A program made the position numbers and the translations under genes. Shown piece after piece: positions 62,091-64,000 of a stretch of 64,000 nucleotides of DNA. Positions within the stretch are counted from its first letter, which is position 1. Each line of letters starts with the position of its first letter. The DNA is from an uncultured Clostridiaceae bacterium (lineage in GTDB: Bacteria > Bacillota > Clostridia > TANB77 > CAG-465): NCBI GenBank assembly GCA_947169155.1, contig CAMVON010000001.1, positions 124,001 through 188,000 on the forward strand, in the 5' to 3' direction. The notes under the pieces were generated by a model. That model did not search any database. It had not been told where the DNA came from and was given only the letters and a program-made list of their open reading frames with translations.

Positions 62091-63068
62091 ATGAAAAAAT
62101 TCTTTAAAGGACTTTTAAAAGTAATAGGAGTTTTATTATTTGAAATTATTTATATTGTAGGGCTTGGAATATATTTGATATATTATACAAATCTATTTTC
62201 TACAACAAAAGAGATGATAGTTACTACATCTATGACAACAATGACACATCAATATTTTGCAACATGGTTCTTATCTGATGAAGAAATTAATGATATTTTA
62301 TCTAGAGCAAGAGGATCTGTTGAAGCTGTAGAACAAAATCTAGAAGATATTGAAATTAAACAAACAGAAAAACAAACTAATACTGAAGGTATTAAGATAG
62401 AAGACGTAAGTACAGATACTTTCAAAGGATATCTTATGATTATTGATGATCCATCTCGTGTAGATTTGGTTGTTGGACCTAAAGTTCCTACAGTTGGTTC
62501 TACTACATCTCAAATAGTTGAGGCTTATGGTGCAGTAGCAGGAATTAATGCTGGCGGACTTGCAGATGATGCTGCAGGTACTGGAGCTGTTCCTACTGGA
62601 CTTTTAATTGTAGATAGTAAATATTATGATAGTATATTTAACTATTGGGAAGATTGTAGTATGTGTGGATTTACTCAAGATAATATTTTATATGTATCAG
62701 ATAGTATTTATCCAAGTTCAGTTGAAAGTTTAAATTTAAGATGTGCTATTTCATTTGGACCTGCTTTAATTATAAATGGTCAACCAAGAATATATGGTGC
62801 ATATGGATGGGGTGTTCAACCTAGAACTTGTATTGCACAAAGACAAGATGGCGCTGTTTTATTCTTAGTTATTGATGGAAGACAAGCGGATAGTTATGGA
62901 GCAACTTTAAAACAAGCTCAAGATATACTACTTAACTATGGTGCATATAACGCATTTAATCTAGATGGTGGTGCTTCATCTACTATGGTATTTGATGGTA
63001 ATGTAGTAAATAAACCAAGTGATATTGCTGGTGAACGTTATGTTCCTACAGCATTTATCGTTAAATAG
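62091..63068 (+). CDS. Membrane-anchored phosphodiester glycosidase (NAGPA domain)
   Basis: 325 aa. One N-terminal helix (about 8-31), an extracytoplasmic linker, then a NAGPA/DUF2233 domain from about residue 115. Conserved blocks: AVAGINAGGLADDAAGTGAVPTG (the usual IN(G/A)-x-F turn region), CAISFGPALIINGQPR, PRTCIAQRQDGAVLFLVIDGR, and the catalytic-site NLDGGASSTMVFDG. Family members hydrolyse sugar-1-phosphodiesters such as GlcNAc-1-P linked to wall polymers. This fits a trimming or remodelling role for an exported glycan or teichoic-type polymer. GAGGG SD. 26 bp before the next gene. Confidence 0.92.
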   Translation: MKKFFKGLLKVIGVLLFEIIYIVGLGIYLIYYTNLFSTTKEMIVTTSMTTMTHQYFATWFLSDEEINDILSRARGSVEAVEQNLEDIEIKQTEKQTNTEGIKIEDVSTDTFKGYLMIIDDPSRVDLVVGPKVPTVGSTTSQIVEAYGAVAGINAGGLADDAAGTGAVPTGLLIVDSKYYDSIFNYWEDCSMCGFTQDNILYVSDSIYPSSVESLNLRCAISFGPALIINGQPRIYGAYGWGVQPRTCIAQRQDGAVLFLVIDGRQADSYGATLKQAQDILLNYGAYNAFNLDGGASSTMVFDGNVVNKPSDIAGERYVPTAFIVK

Positions 63069-63094
63069 TTATATGAGAGGAAGAGGTAGAATTA

Positions 63095-64000
63095 ATGAAA
63101 AAATTTAGAAAAATTCTAATTAAATTTTTTATAATGATTGCTGTTGGTACAGGAATTACTTTTGGAATTTTAAAAGCGGTAGATCACTGGTTATATAAAA
63201 TATCTCAATCTAGTTATCTAGAAGTTGAAACTTATAGAACTGGTGGAGAAGTTACTTTAAAAGATGAAGACATAATTGAAATACCAGATGGTGCTGAACA
63301 ATTACAATTTTCATATAATAATAAATATTATGCATATATTGAAAATGGAAGCATTCACATTCATACAATAGCAGATAAAAAAGAGTATTGTGTGGTAACA
63401 GATACTAATCCAATTTGTTATTTCTATATGTTATATGATAAAAACTTGTTAATGTACTTTACACAAGAAGGAGATGGATCTTATTCAACAATTACTTTAA
63501 AAACTTTTGAGATTGCTACTCAAAGATCTACTTTATATAATGACTTTGATGTTAGAAACTTCTCAAGAATTAAAGATATTACAATGTCTCCACTTGTTAA
63601 TATTATTTATATCAATGTTGAAACTAAGAGTGGTGTATCTACTAATAATACAATCTATAAAATCGACTTATTTAACTCAATGTCTCAAGTAAGATCTGGA
63701 AGTATAATTTCTAGAATTAGAATGTTACAACACGTTGATAGATTATATTATGGTGATACTAATGGTGGTGTTTATACTGCTGGAGCTACAGTTAACTACT
63801 TGTTTGGTTATGCAGATGTTGAACTTATTGGTATTAACTCAAATTTAGCTAATGCTGACGATAGTGAAAAACAATACTATTTAGACACTCAAACTCATGA
63901 TAAAGTATATATTGTTAGTGCTGGAAGCTTAATTGATACATTATATTTAAGTGATTCAGACATTGTTACAACATACAATGAGTATGGTGATGTTTATTTA
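63095..64000 (+). CDS. Membrane-anchored extracytoplasmic protein, possible beta-propeller, 3' end outside window
   Basis: Open from the ATG at 63095 (AAGAGG SD) to the window end, 302 codons without a stop. N-terminal helix (about 8-28: KFFIMIAVGTGITFGILKAV), then a beta-rich outer region. That region has repeated short strands and turns (QLQFSYNNKYYAYIENGSIHIHTIADKKEY, then SMSPLVNIIYINVETKSG-like segments) that recall WD40/TolB-type propellers reading self-repeats. No enzymatic motif is visible. Together with the phosphodiester glycosidase it forms a two-gene envelope operon. Family not identified. Confidence 0.8.
   Translation, partial: MKKFRKILIKFFIMIAVGTGITFGILKAVDHWLYKISQSSYLEVETYRTGGEVTLKDEDIIEIPDGAEQLQFSYNNKYYAYIENGSIHIHTIADKKEYCVVTDTNPICYFYMLYDKNLLMYFTQEGDGSYSTITLKTFEIATQRSTLYNDFDVRNFSRIKDITMSPLVNIIYINVETKSGVSTNNTIYKIDLFNSMSQVRSGSIISRIRMLQHVDRLYYGDTNGGVYTAGATVNYLFGYADVELIGINSNLANADDSEKQYYLDTQTHDKVYIVSAGSLIDTLYLSDSDIVTTYNEYGDVYL

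Noticed and set aside
1-64000. CRISPR arrays, transposons, prophage genes, tRNA or rRNA genes
   Set aside because: None seen: no spaced direct repeats of CRISPR type, no transposase or phage-like proteins, and no RNA-gene cloverleaf recognised by eye.

Overview
The window is a strongly AT-rich chromosome segment from a low-GC Gram-positive bacterium. It is most likely a clostridia-like member of the Bacillota. Supporting evidence: an LPXTG sortase-anchored surface protein, purine-rich Shine-Dalgarno (SD) sites before most genes, a complete elongasome set (MreB, MreC, MreD, PBP2, RodA), the acetate-kinase branch expected of a fermenter, and two sporulation-linked genes (spoVS, ylbJ-like). No rRNA, tRNA, CRISPR array or insertion sequence was seen. 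Promoters are unusually easy to read: many genes have an exact TATAAT placed 17 bp from a TTGNNN/TTTACN box, and most operons end in a strong hairpin plus T-run.

Layout. 1-4311: 3' part of a giant CnaB-repeat wall protein. 4369-5088: a small unknown minus-strand gene divergent from spoVS. 5210-12998: one apparent operon with an anchored peptide-binding-like protein, pta, ackA, two metallopeptidases and rodA. 13111-17070: small membrane protein, ASCH protein, dusB, then ylmH-mtaB. 17121-22884: DUF4321-mreB-GT2-mreC-mreD-mrdA. 22986-24356: phosphoglucomutase/phosphomannomutase. 24648-45371: an 18-gene cell-surface glycopolymer operon, followed by a GT4, a polysaccharide deacetylase and galE (45456-48588). 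48786-50664: a two-gene operon of unknown function. 50755-54762: SDR, small Asn/Gln/Tyr-rich protein and ylbJ (minus strand), a methyltransferase, rpoZ and a CMP-kinase-like gene. 54877-64000: priA, a beta-CASP nuclease-like protein, solitary mazF, PBP1A, a phosphodiester glycosidase and a partial anchored protein running off the right edge.

How the parts fit. Most of the window builds and decorates the cell envelope. The mre and rodA operons drive lateral wall growth, and PBP1A adds bifunctional peptidoglycan synthesis. Phosphomutase and GalE supply activated sugars. The large operon codes for two export routes (TagGH-type ABC exporter and a Wzx-like flippase), many GT2/GT4 transferases, and what looks like an extracytoplasmic glycosylation module: a polyprenyl-phosphate GT2, GtrA, two DUF2142 membrane proteins, and a GT2-DUF2304 pair. 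The phosphodiester glycosidase near the right end could trim phosphate-linked sugars of such a polymer (inference).

Most interesting for follow-up: the CnaB array, whose units start at an exact 270-bp period with A/B alternation; a GT32-like domain that has lost its DxD motif and is fused to a GT-B domain, with a stand-alone paralogue next door and an intact GT32 later in the same operon; a candidate C-rich small RNA opposite the 3' end of ylbJ; the uncharacterised 43-aa/576-aa operon; a probable leaderless ylmH mRNA; and a promoter whose -35 box sits in the loop of the preceding terminator.
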